A stretch of DNA of 6,504 nucleotides. It comes from an uncultured Methanomassiliicoccales archaeon. Its GTDB lineage: Archaea > Thermoplasmatota > Thermoplasmata > SG8-5. The stretch is from the NCBI GenBank assembly GCA_938004075.1, contig CALKWP010000098.1, forward strand, positions 1-6,504, given 5' to 3'. Every line of letters starts with the position of its first letter. The first letter of the stretch is position 1. The notes beneath the pieces were generated by a model. It made no database searches. It saw only the letters and a program-made list of their open reading frames with translations, and was not told the DNA's origin. Position numbers and translations under genes: made by a program. Positions 6,456 to 6,504 of the stretch are shown here, in pieces.

Positions 6456-6504
6456 AGATCGGAAGAGCACACGTCTGAACTCCAGTCACGAATCACCACC
6501 TCGT
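6456..6504. other. Illumina TruSeq adapter and index (sequencing artefact, not genomic)
   Basis: From 6456 the sequence begins AGATCGGAAGAGC and continues through 6489 as the full 34-base TruSeq read-through adapter ending CCAGTCAC. Positions 6490-6497 (GAATCACC) sit where the 8-base sample index belongs. ACCTCGT at 6498-6504 matches the start of the following P7 segment (ATCTCGT) with one mismatch. This is assembled adapter read-through: the true genomic sequence ends at 6455. Confidence 0.97.

Overview
The window is most likely the end of a contig from an archaeon, probably an anaerobic member of the Thermoplasmatota. That placement is inference, from three kinds of evidence. The genes carry archaeal-style GGAG/GGTGA-like ribosome binding sites. 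Two large surface proteins are built from CARDB/NEW3-like beta-sandwich modules, are rich in N-glycosylation sequons and end in a C-terminal membrane anchor. A NapH/CcoG-type polyferredoxin is also present. All genes lie on the minus strand, and no RNA gene, CRISPR array or insertion sequence is visible.

Layout, in the direction of transcription (right to left): positions 6456-6504 are not genomic. They are an Illumina TruSeq adapter plus index read-through left on the contig end. Positions 6204-6455 hold the last 83 codons of a secreted protein whose start is missing, followed by a strong hairpin (6171-6191) that looks like its terminator. An AT-rich intergenic stretch of about 100 bases then carries a likely promoter and a good ribosome binding site. 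Next comes a three-gene cluster: an 890-residue secreted, membrane-anchored surface protein (3429-6101); a 953-residue redox fusion protein (554-3415, GTG start 13 bases after the previous stop); and a GNAT acetyltransferase (61-546, start 7 bases after the previous stop). The tight spacing suggests one transcript.

The centre of interest is the fusion protein. It joins a membrane polyferredoxin with two [4Fe-4S] clusters to two thioredoxin-like domains (CPGC and CVNC) predicted to lie outside the membrane. These are followed by three beta-sandwich domains and a C-terminal membrane anchor. The cysteines fall on both sides of the membrane in an order that could carry electrons from cytoplasmic iron-sulfur clusters to surface thiols. 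The neighbouring surface protein and the fusion protein each carry a domain with the same Cys-x4-Cys-Ser pattern, a plausible disulfide-bearing module. A reasonable but unproven reading is a cell-surface thiol-redox system encoded together with one of its possible partners. The acetyltransferase at the end of the cluster has no evident link to this role.
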